Source: Odiellus spinosus
Lineage: Eukaryota > Arthropoda > Arachnida > Opiliones > Phalangiidae
Assembly: GCA_963920705.1 (NCBI GenBank)
Contig: OY987236.1
Span: 6,434,190 to 6,498,189 of the forward strand
Direction of reading: 5' to 3'
DNA: 64,000 nucleotides
The notes beneath the pieces are model-generated. The model saw only the letters and a list, made by a program, of their open reading frames with translations, was not told where the DNA came from and made no database searches. Each line of letters starts with the position of its first letter. Positions within the stretch are counted from its first letter, which is position 1. The position numbers and the translations under genes are program-made. Below, piece by piece: positions 62,631-64,000 of the stretch.

Positions 62631-63932
62631 ATGGATGTTAAAACGAGCGTTAGTAAAAAGGTTAGAGTTAGTAAAAATAGGAAAAAAGGATGGAAAAAAC
62701 ATTCAAATATTGATGAAGTTGAAGAATTCTTGGAGGATCAGAGAGCTGATGAGAGACAAGGCGGTTCTTTAGAAGATAAAGCTAACGAAAGTCTATTTTT
62801 TGTCGATGTCAAAGCAAAACGTGAGGCCTTGGTCGGGGAAAATGAAGGTTCCATGAGAAAAAGGAAGAAATTCAACGCTCCCCTGAAGAGTTTGCAGATA
62901 CTAGAGAATTCTTCGTCGGTAAAACCACCTTCTAAACCGTACCAACTTCAAACTGCTTCCAAAAAACAACCCAGAAGGAAAGTCCGTGTTCCTCAGCCAC
63001 TTAAAGACGATACGAAAACCAAGAAAAGGGACAAGTTCTTCAATTTATGGGATGTACCAGAAGAAAAGGATGAGGTTGTAGAATTAAGCAAAGAAATTCT
63101 GAGCAACAGATTTCCAAAAGTGCCGGCCCACAGATATCAAAAACCTTCATTGCTACCGGCGGTTGAAGCTCCTCATCCTGGGGCTTCTTACAACCCAACA
63201 TTTCACGATCATCAAACTTTGATTTCCGAGGCTGTACAAGTTGAATTGAAAAAGGAAAAAGAGGAAAAACATTTGGATCGAGTTTTGAGGAAGAAGTTTC
63301 CAACAGAGGACAAAGCACCGACTGAAGCTACTTGGATCGAAGAAATGTCTCGAGGGCTCGGCATGTCAGATGATGAAGAATCTGAAGAAGATGAAAAGGA
63401 TAAAGAAGAATTCCCTATTGTTAAAACTTGGGGAAAGCCCACTGACAGAGAAACTAGAAAAGTAACCGTGCAAAGAAATGCGGAAAAAGCTGAAAAAAAG
63501 AGGCAGATTTTGTTAGCTCAAGAAAAATTACAGAAAAAGCTACGAAATGATTTTCAACGCATCAAGCAAATGAAAAAGGAATTAACAAAGAAGGAAGCAT
63601 TGTCCCTAGAAAAGCAAAAGAAAAAAGAACAATTAAAATTGAATTCTATGTATAGGCCAAGAAGACTAGGAAAAGAAAAATATGAAAATCCTGATTTGGA
63701 AGTTAATTTAACTGAAGAGTTAAGAGGAAGTTTAAGGAAGGTCAAGATTGAAGGAAATGTATTGGAAGATAGATTCAAAAGCATGCAAAAAAGAAATATT
63801 ATTGAAACCAGATCCAAGAAAACTCTAAAACGAAAATATAAACTGAAGAAACAAGTGAAGAGAAGCCACAGAGATGCCCAACTTGAAATAGACAAATTAT
63901 TGAAAACTGTTAAAGGAAAACATGTATTCTAA
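62631..63932 (+). CDS. NOP53: NOP53 ribosome biogenesis factor (GLTSCR2/PICT1)
   Basis: Nucleolar factor for 60S ribosomal subunit maturation; in yeast it brings the exosome-associated Mtr4 helicase to pre-ribosomes. The 433 residues on one exon match the family length. Visible blocks: KKGWKKHSNIDEVEEFLEDQ near the N terminus, LFFVDVKAKRE (about 55-65), KKRDKFFNLWDVPEE near 135, and PGASYNPTFHDHQTLISEAV near 190, the most conserved family signature. A WIEEMSRGLGMSDDEESEED acidic tract follows, then a long Lys/Glu-rich helical half ending in basic clusters (KKTLKRKYKLKKQVKRSHRD) suited to nucleolar localisation and RNA contact. AATAAA follows at 63954-63959. Confidence 0.93.
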   Translation: MDVKTSVSKKVRVSKNRKKGWKKHSNIDEVEEFLEDQRADERQGGSLEDKANESLFFVDVKAKREALVGENEGSMRKRKKFNAPLKSLQILENSSSVKPPSKPYQLQTASKKQPRRKVRVPQPLKDDTKTKKRDKFFNLWDVPEEKDEVVELSKEILSNRFPKVPAHRYQKPSLLPAVEAPHPGASYNPTFHDHQTLISEAVQVELKKEKEEKHLDRVLRKKFPTEDKAPTEATWIEEMSRGLGMSDDEESEEDEKDKEEFPIVKTWGKPTDRETRKVTVQRNAEKAEKKRQILLAQEKLQKKLRNDFQRIKQMKKELTKKEALSLEKQKKKEQLKLNSMYRPRRLGKEKYENPDLEVNLTEELRGSLRKVKIEGNVLEDRFKSMQKRNIIETRSKKTLKRKYKLKKQVKRSHRDAQLEIDKLLKTVKGKHVF

Positions 63933-63953
63933 AAATTACCTTCAATTAATAAT

Positions 63954-63959
63954 AATAAA
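63954..63959 (+). promoter_or_regulatory. Poly(A) signal AATAAA of NOP53
   Basis: AATAAA 22 bases after the stop codon, followed by an A/T-rich stretch that runs to the end of the window. Confidence 0.55.
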
Positions 63960-64000
63960 AAAAAAATAAAAAAAATTGAACAAAAACTTTTGTTAATGAT

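Overview
This is nuclear DNA of an animal, most likely an arthropod or a related invertebrate. It is AT-rich, with long non-coding stretches and GT-AG spliced genes with mostly short introns (a few reach several kb). It carries a PHD-finger LINE retrotransposon and many short inverted-repeat elements inserted at TTAA. A true glutathione reductase gene is present, which argues against flies and bees, where thioredoxin reductase does that job. The species cannot be named from the sequence.

Layout. Bases 1-13500 hold no recognisable protein gene. They contain a family of TTAA-flanked hairpin elements (2.07-2.51, 3.11-3.51, 5.51-5.95, 6.36-6.65 and 7.56-7.62 kb), a foldback element at 1.17-1.44 kb, and an orphan cluster of promoter-type sites at 12.34-12.44 kb. 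A glycogen-targeting subunit of protein phosphatase 1 lies at 13.56-14.63 kb (-). A tentative two-exon gene of unknown function spans 16.05-21.63 kb (-). A nearly intact non-LTR retrotransposon occupies 22.48 to about 27.95 kb (-). Right beside it, at 28.43-29.01 kb (+), is a two-exon gene for a small secreted protein with no recognised relatives.

From 29.7 kb the DNA is gene-dense: glutathione reductase (12 coding exons, 29.72-34.98, -), RFC2 (35.39-36.43, -), an RNF139/TRC8-type membrane ubiquitin ligase (4 exons, 36.99-39.71, +), ZCCHC4 rRNA methyltransferase (5 exons, 42.66-44.32, -), dynactin subunit 2 (44.61-45.83, +), PDCD4 (9 coding exons, 48.49-60.86, -) and the ribosome-assembly factor NOP53 (62.63-63.93, +). 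RFC2/RNF139 and ZCCHC4/DCTN2 are head-to-head pairs sharing short intergenic promoters. I rebuilt the spliced genes by hand; every junction quoted keeps the reading frame and restores conserved family sequence.

The genes are unrelated housekeeping functions (glycogen control, redox, DNA replication, protein turnover, rRNA modification, dynein transport, translation control, ribosome assembly), not a pathway cluster. The least explained items are the secreted-protein gene, several unrelated TTAA-type hairpin families (one inside an RNF139 intron), the frame break between the retrotransposon ORFs, a possible alternative last exon of PDCD4, and the over-abundance of the word TAGGCTT/AAGCCTA.
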